DNA from: Acididesulfobacillus acetoxydans
GTDB lineage: Bacteria > Bacillota > Desulfitobacteriia > Desulfitobacteriales > Desulfitobacteriaceae
Direction of reading: 5' to 3'
Assembly: GCF_902729405.1 (NCBI RefSeq)
Contig: NZ_LR746496.1
Span: 930,001-994,000 of the forward strand
DNA length: 64,000 nt
This document shows positions 42,538 to 51,269 of this stretch, one piece after another. A program made the position numbers and the translations under genes. The notes below the pieces were generated by a model. It saw nothing but the letters and a program-made list of their open reading frames with translations. It ran no database searches and was not told where the DNA came from. Positions within the stretch are counted from its first letter, which is position 1; the number at the start of each line of letters is the position of its first letter.

Positions 42538-44610
42538 TTACCACTGTCTCCCGAGACTTCCCGGGCCGTTGGCCATCATGTTCACAGTTCCCCGGGGATA
42601 GAGGACGTTGTAATGATCGAGTGTCGGATTCGGGTTACTGCCGGTCGGTTGCGGGAAGACCAATTCAAGCTTGAACTCCGGTCCTGCTGTATACCCGATG
42701 ATTTTCTGTCCGAAGACCGTGGCGTTATAGGCCGGGGAGCCCAAGACCTGTTCGGCTTTGGTCAAGGTTAGGCCCGAGAAAGAACTGCGGGCGAAAGAGC
42801 GGACTTCAAAGATCTGGCCTCCTTTATTGAAACCGAAGGTGATATCGTGCTTGGAATAGGTGGCATAGATCCCATCGGCCGACGCCACCCAGTCGGTTTG
42901 ATCCGGTTTTCCCCAGGACTGTTCCACGGTGCCGATATTAGTCGTCTTCGCCGAGAAGCTGCTGTTGTTGATGACTTGTCCGGCCGTGGCCGACTGCATC
43001 ATATTGAGCAGAAGCAGGGTGTTGGGATCGGTGGTTTGAACGGCTTGGGCCGGCTCGGTCGCCTGCAGAGGATGGCCGGCGAGAATCTGCTCCACTTCTT
43101 TGTATCCGGCTGGAAAAGCATAGTTGTAGCGGGCGGGAAGAGCAAACACATAGCTGCTGTTGTGACCCAGTTCGCTGGGGTTTATAGGAGCGGCTCCGAT
43201 ATGGAAATCTCCCTGCCGGAGGGAACTCCACTGGGCGGAGGTAAAGATCATGATTGGAATATCCTGACGGGGGTTCTGGGAAGTCCAGCGGGGATCTCTG
43301 AGGGAAATCTGGGGACCGGTGGCAACGATCTTATTGGTCTTTACATTGTTCCCGGTCCACTGGCCTTTGATCACTGAATAGCCTTTCCAGCTATCCGGCA
43401 GGGAGAAATTAAAACCATACTCTGTGTTGCGGTAGACCAGGGTGCTGGGAGAAGCGGTGGGCGGGGAAGTCTGAGAGCCGGCGGACGTGCCGCCCGCCGG
43501 GTTCTGTCCCGGGTTTGGTTTACCCAGGCCGGAACAGCCCACGACGAGGGTCAGTGCCAAGGCAACCGCCGCCCATTTCAGGGTGGCTTTTTTTGATGAC
43601 GCTATCATGCTGATTCTCCTCTTGTTAAACGTATTGGCGAAACCGAGGGTTCCGGGGGCCCAGTGCGGCTGTGAAAGCAGCTGCAAAAGCGTGATGATCG
43701 TCTGAGCGTAGGGCTTACGTTCTTCGGGTTTGAGTGCGCTGAGGGCGGTGGCGTCACAAGCGATCTCACAGTCCTGCTTCATCCGCTGCAAAGCATAGCC
43801 TAGAAGCGGATTGAACCAGTAGAAGGCTTGCACAAACGTAACGACTGCATTGGCCAACTGGTCCCGTCTCTTTAAATGGCTCAGCTCGTGCAGGAATATG
43901 AAGCGCAGCTCTTCCGCGGACAACTGAGCCGCAATCTCCGGGGAGACCATGATTTTCGGCCGCAATAAACCGAAGAGGGCAGGGGATTTCAGGGAGGGGT
44001 CGCAGATGACAGAAACATTGGCCCGGACCCGGAGACGCGTTCGACAGTCCGCCAGGACTGCAGTTATAGTTGGGATCCGACAGAGCGGGCGTTTCCTGAG
44101 CTTCAGCCATAAGAGTCCGTTAATAAGGAGAATATAGAACACTATGGCTAAAACTCCGGCCAGCCAGATGGCGGCGGCGGTGGTCCAGTTGAGCCCGATC
44201 TTAGGGCCGGCCGAGGCAGGGCCGGAAACCGCACTCCCGGAGCCGGAAGTCCCAGACACGGAGCCGACAGTCGAAGGGGAAGTTTGCCGGCCGGGCTGAC
44301 TCACTGGGTTTGCCGTGGCCGGGGAAGGCTTCTGGGACAGGCTTGCTGTGGGAGTTCCGCCCGAAGCCCAAGGAGGAACATTGAAGGAAGCGGGCGGGGT
44401 TCCCCGAGGGATCAGGTGCAGGAGATTCAACGAAGCCGGGGGAGTAAAGGGAATGAGGAGTTTCAAGATGAGCAAAAACCAAAGCGCGTAATGCCAATGG
44501 GCACTGAGTCTTCGGCCCAAGAGCCGTTTGACCGAGAAGATGCCCAAAGCCATAAAACTGCCTAAAAGCGACAGAGAGACGACATAGCGAAAGAGGTCCG
44601 CCAAATTCAC
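42538..44610 (-). CDS. M56 (BlaR1-like) membrane metalloprotease with extracytoplasmic DUF4309 part
   Basis: A 690-residue sensor protease. Membrane helices lie at 1-60 and 150-175; the zinc site HELSHLKRRD is near 240, and ALQRMKQDCEIACDATAL follows. A further helix ends in LTLVVGCSG near 365. The outside part has no penicillin-binding domain. It carries a Ser/Thr/Pro linker, a PsbP-like segment (YGFNFSLPDSWKGYSV) and then a DUF4309 domain (SWGKPDQTDWVASADGIYATYSKHDITFGF). BlaR1 relatives cleave BlaI-type repressors when a cell-wall signal is sensed. The BlaI gene is 18 bases upstream in the same operon. Confidence 0.88.
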   Translation of the reverse strand: MNLADLFRYVVSLSLLGSFMALGIFSVKRLLGRRLSAHWHYALWFLLILKLLIPFTPPASLNLLHLIPRGTPPASFNVPPWASGGTPTASLSQKPSPATANPVSQPGRQTSPSTVGSVSGTSGSGSAVSGPASAGPKIGLNWTTAAAIWLAGVLAIVFYILLINGLLWLKLRKRPLCRIPTITAVLADCRTRLRVRANVSVICDPSLKSPALFGLLRPKIMVSPEIAAQLSAEELRFIFLHELSHLKRRDQLANAVVTFVQAFYWFNPLLGYALQRMKQDCEIACDATALSALKPEERKPYAQTIITLLQLLSQPHWAPGTLGFANTFNKRRISMIASSKKATLKWAAVALALTLVVGCSGLGKPNPGQNPAGGTSAGSQTSPPTASPSTLVYRNTEYGFNFSLPDSWKGYSVIKGQWTGNNVKTNKIVATGPQISLRDPRWTSQNPRQDIPIMIFTSAQWSSLRQGDFHIGAAPINPSELGHNSSYVFALPARYNYAFPAGYKEVEQILAGHPLQATEPAQAVQTTDPNTLLLLNMMQSATAGQVINNSSFSAKTTNIGTVEQSWGKPDQTDWVASADGIYATYSKHDITFGFNKGGQIFEVRSFARSSFSGLTLTKAEQVLGSPAYNATVFGQKIIGYTAGPEFKLELVFPQPTGSNPNPTLDHYNVLYPRGTVNMMANGPGSLGRQW

Positions 44611-44628
44611 GGGTTCACCCCCTTTCCC

Positions 44629-45006
44629 TTACTTGAGCTTTTCATCCAGCAGATGTCTCAGATCTTGAAGCTCTTGGTCAGACAGGCTCTCCTCCTTGAC
44701 AAAATGGGTCAGCAGCAATTGAAAGGAACCGCCGTAGACTTTGTGCAGAAACGACTGAGTTTCTTCGTGCATGCACTCCTCTTGGGAAACCAAGGGGTAA
44801 AAGCGGTACAAAGACTCGTCTTTGTTCACACCCAGAGCTCCTTTTTTGACCAAACGGCCCATCAAAGTTTGAATGGTCTTGGGGCTCCAAGTGCTCACCG
44901 GCTTCAAGCGTTCGACCACCGAGGAAGCCGTCAGCGGCGACTCTTCCCAGAGGACTTTCATAACGAGCCACTCCGCATCCGATATTTTGCCAGCGGCATC
45001 TTTCAT
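44629..45006 (-). CDS. BlaI/MecI-family repressor
   Basis: A 125-residue winged-helix repressor. It shows ISDAEWLVMKVLWEESPLTASSVVERL, WSPKTIQTLMGRLVKKGALGV for the recognition helix and wing, and a C-terminal dimer part with EESLSDQELQDLRHLLDEKLK. ATG 45006 has GGGAGG upstream. A perfect GTGTAAT/ATTACAC operator lies 28 bases before the start. It pairs with the M56 protease downstream and is expected to be cleaved by it on signal. Confidence 0.93.
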   Translation of the reverse strand: MKDAAGKISDAEWLVMKVLWEESPLTASSVVERLKPVSTWSPKTIQTLMGRLVKKGALGVNKDESLYRFYPLVSQEECMHEETQSFLHKVYGGSFQLLLTHFVKEESLSDQELQDLRHLLDEKLK

Positions 45007-45033
45007 CTAAAAAAGCCTCCCTCTTTCTGTAAA

Positions 45034-45057
45034 GTGTAATCTAGAGCTAAATTACAC
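45034..45057. promoter_or_regulatory. BlaI-type operator
   Basis: GTGTAAT, ten bases, ATTACAC: a perfect 7-bp inverted repeat in the 5' region of the BlaI gene. TGTA/TACA half sites are typical of BlaI/MecI operators. Autorepression is inferred. Confidence 0.7.
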
Positions 45058-45129
45058 CTGTAGGGTGGAATTGTCAAGAGGAGACAGGCTAAAATCACGA
45101 TATATTTTCTAGACCCTGTTCTCGGGTTT

Positions 45130-45417
45130 GTGCAACAGGCACTTCAAGCTAACCACATGGGTGTAGAAGGATTTGTCGCGGCTGCTTCTGCTTTGGGTCA
45201 GGGTTATTACACCAGTTATGGCGGAGGACCAGTGAGCTTCTGCTCGAAAACGTCCTACACCTTAACCTCCTCAGCGGGTGCCCGTATCTGGGCAGAGAGT
45301 GAATACGGTACCCCTCCCGGAGATGATTTCGTCACCACATTCGATGCTAATTCCGATTTGCAGGCCTTGAACTATGTGGAGGAGAGCAATCCTCTACCCA
45401 ATTTGAACTCAAGCTAA
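45130..45417 (+). CDS. hypothetical protein or gene fragment
   Basis: I do not recognise it. The 95-residue frame is Ala/Ser/Tyr-rich (GYYTSYGGGPVSFCSKTSYTL, then GARIWAESEYGT) and ends YVEESNPLPNLNSS. The GTG start has no ribosome binding site, and the frame stays open further upstream into the blaI operator region, so it may be the 3' end of a lost gene. The composition is coding-like, but confidence is low. Confidence 0.3.
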   Translation: MQQALQANHMGVEGFVAAASALGQGYYTSYGGGPVSFCSKTSYTLTSSAGARIWAESEYGTPPGDDFVTTFDANSDLQALNYVEESNPLPNLNSS

Positions 45418-45499
45418 AATCGTGAATCCTGAGCTCTTGTCTAAAGAGGCCCTTGTCTGGTAATAACTAAGTGATAATGAGTTTGGGGAGGTGCAGGTT

Positions 45500-46063
45500 T
45501 TGATAACGACACCCGTATCCGTTGGCCCGGTGGAATTGCCGGCTGAGGGGTTGGTGCTCGTGGCCTATGAAGAATACCCCGAGGCTTTCAATGTTAAAGT
45601 CTACGAAGAGGAAGATTTTGCGGCCGGCGAACCACTCCCACTTGCAGAGGCGGGAGTCCCACGTTCGGCTCAAAAGGAGATAGCGCAATATCCCGTCTGC
45701 GGGTTTCATCTGTCGCAAGCCCTAAGTGAGCTCAGGGAGATGTATACCGGATGGGCTAAAGTAGAACGAACTCAGCCCTTGAAGCTTATCGGCATTCATA
45801 ATGAAGATCCCCTGATTCTCTATATCCAGTTCTCACTGGGTGAGCGTTATTTTGTCTATGAGCGGAATTTAATGTCAAAGAATGAGAGGGTCCGGGAGGA
45901 ACTGTTTGGTCGGAAGCATCATCTCCGGCAGCGGTCTTTAAACAACGAAGATGAAGAGTACCTTATCTCAAGCCTAAGATTCATGCCCAAGGCGAAAAAA
46001 GCGATTAGCTACTATACGTATAAGAGGTCCGTCCGTTACCGGCGGAAAGAATGTGGCCGTTAA
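45500..46063 (+). CDS. hypothetical protein containing an in-frame hairpin element
   Basis: I do not recognise the family. The 187-residue product begins with LITTPVSVGPVELPAEGLVLVAYEEYPEAF and ends with a basic stretch. TTG 45500 has GGGGAGG nine bases upstream. Residues about 43-55 (EPLPLAEAGVPR) are encoded by a family 1 hairpin element; the copy before the peroxiredoxin, translated in the same phase, gives KPLPLVEVGVSR. Without the element the protein would read EEDFAAG directly into SAQKEIAQYPVCGF. The element thus seems to have inserted without breaking the frame. Confidence 0.6.
   Translation: MITTPVSVGPVELPAEGLVLVAYEEYPEAFNVKVYEEEDFAAGEPLPLAEAGVPRSAQKEIAQYPVCGFHLSQALSELREMYTGWAKVERTQPLKLIGIHNEDPLILYIQFSLGERYFVYERNLMSKNERVREELFGRKHHLRQRSLNNEDEEYLISSLRFMPKAKKAISYYTYKRSVRYRRKECGR
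45627..45663 (+). repeat. CCACTCCCACTTG hairpin element (family 1, copy 2, inside a gene)
   Basis: GGCGAACCACTCCCACTTG, CAG, AGGCGGGAGTCCCACG. ACTCCCACTT against AGGCGGGAGT leaves two changed positions compared with the perfect copy at 36075. It is within the coding sequence at 45500-46063 and adds a multiple of three bases. Confidence 0.7.
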
Positions 46064-46307
46064 GACAAGCGTTGGAGTTGACTTTCAAGCGCCCGTGTCT
46101 AATACTGAGAGGGGGGAAAGTGTGCGAGCGTACGTGTGCAGAGGAGAAGCTTTGCTGTTGTGATATCACTTCAGAGACATTATTATTGTGGAAATGGGTC
46201 TGACAACGTCTGCCTACGCGGACGAAGGCGGAATCATTATCTCTTTTTGAGCGGCCTGTCCCTGATTGGCAGCGCAGCTGGGCAGGTATTATAGGGATTG
46301 CTCGATA

Positions 46308-46331
46308 AAGTCACGCAAGGCGTGGCTTTTT
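46308..46331 (+). terminator. intrinsic terminator
   Basis: AAGTCACGC pairs with GCGTGGCTT around a three-base AAG loop (one G-T pair), then TTTTT. It lies 245 bases after the hypothetical gene. A TTGGCA with TATTAT 15 bases later (46265-46291) lies just before it and would give only a very short transcript. No gene is seen between 46064 and 46619 otherwise. Confidence 0.7.
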
Positions 46332-46468
46332 CCCTAACAGAAAGTAGAAAGTACAAGAGGATAATGGAAGTTAGGCTTTTGCCCGAGCTAAGGCTTGCCT
46401 ACCAAGGGACAAGTGCGACTGAGCCTTGAAGCAAGGCAGTCTCCTTTGGCGCAGGCTAAGTTTTTACG

Positions 46469-46504
46469 CAGTCCACTCAGCCCAGACAGTCCACTCAGCC
46501 CAGG
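46469..46504 (+). repeat. two tandem 18-bp units
   Basis: CAGTCCACTCAGCCCAGA is followed directly by CAGTCCACTCAGCCCAGG. It lies in the 5' region of the secreted protein gene; its function is unknown. Confidence 0.85.
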
Positions 46505-46619
46505 CAAACCGACCGGGGAGAGTTTAGACTTTATTAATAAGGGATTTAGGAATTGGCAAGGTTTAACGGTTAGAATAAAGGCAGGAAGCTTCCGAGGAAA
46601 GTATGAAGGAGTTGAACAA

Positions 46620-47858
46620 ATGAAGTTTAAGAAACAGACCGCTCTGCTTTTGAGCTTTACCGTGGGAGCCCTGTTGGTGGCGACGACGGCTCTGGCCGAC
46701 ATGACCCACAAAAGCGGGTATGATCAGCTGAAAGATGCGCTCAAAAATACGGCGGCTCAGTGCAGCAGCAAATTCGACAATTTTACCATGGATATTTCTT
46801 ATGTGGTCAAAGACAACGGCAAGACTGTCAGCTCGTCGGATACCGTGCGAAAGATGGACCGGAAAGCGGATGCCACCCTGGAGGAGACAGAACTGGTGAC
46901 TCAGGATGGGGGACGCCAAACCAGTGAGCATTATGCTGATCCGCAAACAATGATTGACCACTCCTCGCAGAATTCCACCTATTTTGTGACGCATTTCGAC
47001 CCGGCCCGTAAGTTTGAGGTCTTGTCTGATCCCTTCCAAAGCAAGGGAGCGGGAGATGTTGAGCGCATCGTGGATGCGGTGGTCGGCAACCTGAAGGATT
47101 ATGTCGTGGTCAAAGAGAGTCCGAATGGGAGCAAAGAGTTCTCAGGTTCCCTCAATCAAACTCAAATTCCGTCGTTGATTAATGCGCTGGTTTCCTTTCA
47201 GGCTAAACGCGGTTTGGTCCATTCCCTGCCCCAGTTGACCCAAGATATTTTTATCAAAGAGATTAAGGGTAATGCCCAGGTGAACCGGAACGGGGTTATG
47301 CAGAGCCTTTTGGGTACGCTCGTCATGTCAGGCAAGGATGCCCAGGGGCAAGTCCACCTGATTAGTCTTGAGGTTTTGGGTAAGTTAAGCGGGATCAATG
47401 CCACCCAGGTGGTCAAACCCGATCTGGGCGGGAAAAAAGTGCAAGAAAACACGGTTTCCTCGGCGACTTACAAACAGCAAATCGTCAATCCCAAGATGTA
47501 CGTGGGTGAATTCAAAAACGATATCGTCATCCAAAAAGACGGCAAATTTGTCAAAGCCGGAGAGAGGATCCTGGACATTACCCAGGCGGATCAACAGACG
47601 GTGACCGGTCAATACAAGGAGGAATATAAGCCCGGGTTTGAAAGCTATGCCACGCATAAAGTGAATTTCCACTTCAAAGCCAAGTTATCCCCGCAGGGTC
47701 CTCCCGGAGGAAAATTCAGTGCGGTCAGCGCCAACGGCGACCGGATCAGCGGTCAGCTTTATTTCGACCCTAACTTAGGCAAGGTTAATTTGGTGTTGAA
47801 CGGGATGGCAAGCATGGGACCGGGATACGATTCCACCTTCGAGCCGGTGTTCCACTAA
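46620..47858 (+). CDS. secreted protein of unknown function
   Basis: A 412-residue protein with a clear signal peptide (MKFKKQTALLLSFTVGALLVATTALA, probable cleavage after ALA). No family is recognised. The mature part is beta-rich by pattern, with long runs such as FTMDISYVVKDNGKTVSSS and VRKMDRKADATLEETELV, and a C-terminal part (NFHFKAKLSPQGPPGGKFSAVSANGDRISGQLYFDP). The ATG has GAAGGAG nine bases upstream. It lies 300 bases before an ABC-2 transporter with two-component genes on the same strand and could be part of that envelope-stress module. A family 2 hairpin follows it. Confidence 0.75.
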   Translation: MKFKKQTALLLSFTVGALLVATTALADMTHKSGYDQLKDALKNTAAQCSSKFDNFTMDISYVVKDNGKTVSSSDTVRKMDRKADATLEETELVTQDGGRQTSEHYADPQTMIDHSSQNSTYFVTHFDPARKFEVLSDPFQSKGAGDVERIVDAVVGNLKDYVVVKESPNGSKEFSGSLNQTQIPSLINALVSFQAKRGLVHSLPQLTQDIFIKEIKGNAQVNRNGVMQSLLGTLVMSGKDAQGQVHLISLEVLGKLSGINATQVVKPDLGGKKVQENTVSSATYKQQIVNPKMYVGEFKNDIVIQKDGKFVKAGERILDITQADQQTVTGQYKEEYKPGFESYATHKVNFHFKAKLSPQGPPGGKFSAVSANGDRISGQLYFDPNLGKVNLVLNGMASMGPGYDSTFEPVFH

Positions 47859-47885
47859 GACCCGGCAGGGAAACCGCGATTTCGC

Positions 47886-47935
47886 TCGGTGAACCTCCCC
47901 CGCCTACGCTTTAGGCTAAGAGGCGGGGGCTTCAG
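47886..47935 (+). repeat. GC-rich hairpin element, IS200/IS605-end-like (family 2, copy 2)
   Basis: TCGGTGAACCT, CCCCCGCCT, loop, AGGCGGGGG, CTTC. It matches the copy at 8161 in the flanks and stem, with a compensating base-pair change at the stem's inner end. It lies 27 bases after the secreted protein gene. Confidence 0.7.
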
Positions 47936-48076
47936 GGAGAATATCGCCGGATCCGAATATAGAATAGATGGGTAAAGCCGGTGCAAAGATGCATTAGGGA
48001 TAGCGGTGCGTGGAAGGAATCCTCAGCGGAGGGATGTCTAACCGAGGGCCGGGATGGATTGGGGATGCGATTGTTT

Positions 48077-48119
48077 GGCAGGGGGAGTGAGTCCTCTCTG
48101 GGGACTTACTCCCCCTGCC
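48077..48119 (+). other. 18-bp stem-loop before the ABC operon
   Basis: GGCAGGGGGAGTGAGTCC pairs with GGACTTACTCCCCCTGCC through 18 pairs (one G-T) and a seven-base loop. No T tract follows. It lies 35 bases before the ABC gene start and could act as an mRNA-stabilising or regulatory leader hairpin, or block transcription read-through. Confidence 0.75.
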
Positions 48120-48153
48120 GGCGAGAAGAAGTTAGAGGGTGAGGAGGCTGGGC

Positions 48154-48897
48154 GTGAGCAAAGAAAAAGTGATTGAGATTCAGAATTTGACGAAGCTCTA
48201 TAAGAACGGCCGAGGGATCGACGACATCAGCCTGGACATTTACCGGGGGGATGTTTTCGGTTTTCTCGGACCCAACGGCGCAGGTAAAACGACCGCCATG
48301 AAAGTGATGACCGGCTTAATCCGTCCCGACCGGGGGGAAGTAAGAATTCTCGGCTACAGCATTGCCGAAGAGTATGAAAAGGCCATGGCTAAAGTGGGCT
48401 GCATTATTGAGACGGCGGAATCTTATCCTTACTTAAGTGCCTTTGAGAACTTGAAACAGTTTGCTCGTTATTACCCAGAGGTGGATGACAAGCGCATTGA
48501 GGAAGTTTTAGAACTCACCGGTATGCTAAAATATAAGCGGGAAAAGCCCAGGAGATTTTCTTTGGGGATGAAGCAACGGTTGGGCTTAGCCGCTGCCATT
48601 CTTTCCCGGCCGGAGGTCGTGATCTTGGACGAGCCTTTGAACGGGCTTGATGTGGAAGGGATGATTGCCATGCGCAATCTGATCAAGGGTTTAGCGGAGA
48701 CCGAGACCGGGACGGGGAGGACGACTTTCTTTATTTCCAGCCATTTGATTCACGATGTGGAACTGACCTGTAACCGCATCGGCGTAATCTATAACGGAAA
48801 AATTCTCGATGTGGACTCGACCGCCAACATCCTGAAGGATTACGCGACGCTGGAAAATTATTTTGTGAGTGAGGTTGAACAAAGTGGCCGTATTTAA
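48154..48897 (+). CDS. ABC transporter ATP-binding protein (bacitracin/lantibiotic type)
   Basis: A 247-residue ATPase with Walker A GPNGAGKTTAMK, signature FSLGMKQRLGLAAAIL and Walker B VVILDEPLNGLD, then SSHLIHDVE. The LGMKQR signature and the RRFSLG lead are those of the BcrA/CcmA-like group exporting peptides or antibiotics with an ABC-2 permease. GTG 48154 has GAGGAGG eight bases upstream. The permease start overlaps its end. A kinase and response regulator follow on the same strand, as in antibiotic-sensing modules. Confidence 0.93.
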   Translation: MSKEKVIEIQNLTKLYKNGRGIDDISLDIYRGDVFGFLGPNGAGKTTAMKVMTGLIRPDRGEVRILGYSIAEEYEKAMAKVGCIIETAESYPYLSAFENLKQFARYYPEVDDKRIEEVLELTGMLKYKREKPRRFSLGMKQRLGLAAAILSRPEVVILDEPLNGLDVEGMIAMRNLIKGLAETETGTGRTTFFISSHLIHDVELTCNRIGVIYNGKILDVDSTANILKDYATLENYFVSEVEQSGRI

Positions 48898-49636
48898 AGC
48901 TGCGCTGGTAAACGAAATCGAAAAACTCAGCAAAAAGAAGAAGGCCTGGGTGGCCGTGATCCTTTCTCTGGCCGTTATCGTGGCGGGCCAACTGGTGATT
49001 CTCGCGGTCAGGAGCGGCTTTGGTCTCCGGGGTGTGGGCAGCGGCGAGTTTCCCCTCCTCGTTCTCTCCCTGGTGGTGAACACGATTCTCCCCCTTTTTG
49101 CGGCTTTGGTCGCGATCGACAGTTTTTCCGGGGAGAGTGCTCAAAATACGCTGCGCATCACCTTAACGCGGCCTGTCAGCCGGTTGAAGATCTTTAGCGC
49201 GAAGATCGGGGCCATCACCCTTTTTCTTTTGGCGGCACTATTTCTGCTGCTCATATTCTCTCTCTTGGCAGGGCTTTTGTTCAATGCCAATTCCTTGACC
49301 TGGCCTGATTTTTTCCGCATTGTTCTCTCTTTCCTGGTAAGTCTCCTGCCACTAGTCATTTTAGCTCTGGGCATTGTTCTTCTGACAAATCTGGTGAGAA
49401 GCGGGATTACGGTGTTCTTCCTGGCCATCCTCGCGTTCTTGCTCCTAAAAGTGTTGGGACTGGTATTTTCCACCTATGCCGATTTGTTGCCGACGGCTTC
49501 GCTGGACTGGTATAATTTATGGTTGGCAGGGGTTTTTCCCTGGACTACAATTGTCCGGCAATTTCTACTCATGTTAGGTTACGGGGTCATGTTCTTCGTG
49601 GCCGGATTCTACTTATTTGATCAGAAGGAACTTTGA
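48884..49636 (+). CDS. ABC-2 type permease
   Basis: A 250-residue membrane protein with six predicted helices. The ABC-2 mark AIDSFSGESAQNTLRITLTRPVSRLKIFSAKI between helices two and three (the coupling region) is clear. It would form the channel for the preceding ATPase. GTG 48884 has GAGG nine bases upstream and overlaps the ATPase gene by 14 bases. It is followed by the histidine kinase within three bases. Confidence 0.9.
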   Translation: MAVFKAALVNEIEKLSKKKKAWVAVILSLAVIVAGQLVILAVRSGFGLRGVGSGEFPLLVLSLVVNTILPLFAALVAIDSFSGESAQNTLRITLTRPVSRLKIFSAKIGAITLFLLAALFLLLIFSLLAGLLFNANSLTWPDFFRIVLSFLVSLLPLVILALGIVLLTNLVRSGITVFFLAILAFLLLKVLGLVFSTYADLLPTASLDWYNLWLAGVFPWTTIVRQFLLMLGYGVMFFVAGFYLFDQKEL

Positions 49637-49638
49637 TC

Positions 49639-51150
49639 ATGAACCTTAAATGGCGGTTGAGCTCAGCCAACGCTCTGGCGGTCCTGGTGCCGGTGGGCTT
49701 TACCGTTCTCGTGGCTTTGGCCTGCCTCTTCCTTTATGGTCAATTGTCCGGCTCCGGCGGATTGTGGTCAAACTACCAAAAAATGGCCGAAGCGCACTCC
49801 GTGGTTCTAAGCAGCGAAAAGAGTATTCTCCAGGCGGCTCCGGAGGCGGTGGAAAAGGCTGCTTTTCAGCAGCATTTGCAAGACAATCTAGCCGGCATCG
49901 GGGGTGAGGTCGTCATCGTAAAGAATGGGGAGCCTTTGTTTTCCTCCCGTTCCTTCGGCAAGATTGCCATCGCCAAGCTCCTGGAGGCAGGAAAAGCTGC
50001 GTCGGCGGCGGGACCGGCAGAGGCCGCTTCTGCGGCCGGACCGGTGGAGGCCGGGGGGATAGACTATGAGGTGCGGCAAGTGAACCTCCGGTTTAGAGAC
50101 GGTTCACAAGGATCCGTCCTCTTGCTGACGCCATTCGATCAGGCTGTGCCGGCACTGGGCGCGTTTCTCCTCCTGCTGGGGGCTTCTTTTGCGGTGTCAT
50201 TTTTGGCCATGAATCTTTGGGTTTCCTTCCGCTTCTCGCGCAGTATTTTAAGTCCGCTCAGCCACTTGCGGCAGACGGCGGCCGAAATCAGCCGCGGCAA
50301 TCTCGACTGCCGGATCGCGGAAGAGGGAGATGAAGAAATTCAAGCCTTATGCCGGGATTTAGAGCGAATGCGAATCAAACTCAAAGACTCTGTCCACACC
50401 CGGATGCAATATGAGGATAACCGCAAAATGCTCATTTCCAGTATCTCACATGACCTGCAAACGCCGGTGACTTCTATTAAAGGGTATGTGGAGGGAATCC
50501 TGGACGGGGTTGCCAATACTCCCGCCAAGCAGGAGAAATACCTGCAAACCATTCATGTCAAAGCAGAGCAAATCGATCAGATGATCGAGGACCTTCTCCT
50601 TTATGCCAAACTGGATCTCCATCAGGTCCCGTTCAATTTTGAGAAGACGGACGCGGAGGATTATCTTCGGGACTGTATTGAAGAAAATGAAGCGGAGTTG
50701 GCCCGCCGGCAGATTGAGATAACATTACAGACGGATTTGGCACAACGGCGTGAACTCCTCCTGGACCGGGAGAGAATGAAAAGGGTGTTGGTCAATGTTC
50801 TTGACAACGCCTGTAAATACATGAACAAGACTCCGGGAAAAATCACATTCATTTTGCGGGAGACGCCTGCCAGTACGATTGTGGAGGTTCGAGACAATGG
50901 CGCGGGCATTCCGGCCCAGGATTTGCCGCGGATTTTTGACCGCTTCTTTCGTTCGGATCTGTCCGGACTCCGGAAAAACGGGAGTGGCTTGGGCTTGGCG
51001 ATCGCCAAGCAAATTGTGGAAGGTCACGGAGGAAGAATTTGGGCTGTCGGTGAGGAAGGGGTGGGGACGAGCATCATGATTTCTTTGCCCAAGGGTCCCG
51101 TTAGTCTACGGCCCGACTTCGTTCGTTCTAAGGAAGCGGGCGGCGGCTGA
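49639..51150 (+). CDS. sensor histidine kinase
   Basis: A 503-residue kinase. Two membrane helices (about 12-35 and 175-200) enclose a 135-residue sensor part; a HAMP region follows (SPLSHLRQTAAEISRGNLDCRI). The phosphorylated His is in SISHDLQTPVTSIKGYVEG, the N box is LVNVLDNACKYM and the G boxes are VRDNGAGIP and NGSGLGLAIAKQI. The sensor part contains a nearly exact repeat AASAAGPAE/AASAAGPVE, encoded by a 27-bp tandem. The ligand could be a cell-wall-active compound, given the ABC genes before it. Confidence 0.93.
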   Translation: MNLKWRLSSANALAVLVPVGFTVLVALACLFLYGQLSGSGGLWSNYQKMAEAHSVVLSSEKSILQAAPEAVEKAAFQQHLQDNLAGIGGEVVIVKNGEPLFSSRSFGKIAIAKLLEAGKAASAAGPAEAASAAGPVEAGGIDYEVRQVNLRFRDGSQGSVLLLTPFDQAVPALGAFLLLLGASFAVSFLAMNLWVSFRFSRSILSPLSHLRQTAAEISRGNLDCRIAEEGDEEIQALCRDLERMRIKLKDSVHTRMQYEDNRKMLISSISHDLQTPVTSIKGYVEGILDGVANTPAKQEKYLQTIHVKAEQIDQMIEDLLLYAKLDLHQVPFNFEKTDAEDYLRDCIEENEAELARRQIEITLQTDLAQRRELLLDRERMKRVLVNVLDNACKYMNKTPGKITFILRETPASTIVEVRDNGAGIPAQDLPRIFDRFFRSDLSGLRKNGSGLGLAIAKQIVEGHGGRIWAVGEEGVGTSIMISLPKGPVSLRPDFVRSKEAGGG

Positions 51151-51269
51151 TCATTCTTTCGCCTCAAGTGAACGCACGCGACCTTGCTTGAGAAAACGAG
51201 CGGGCCCGGCAGAGCCGCTCTTTGAGTGCGGCCGCGGGCATTTGCGGCAGCTTTCGGGGGAGGATGGAA

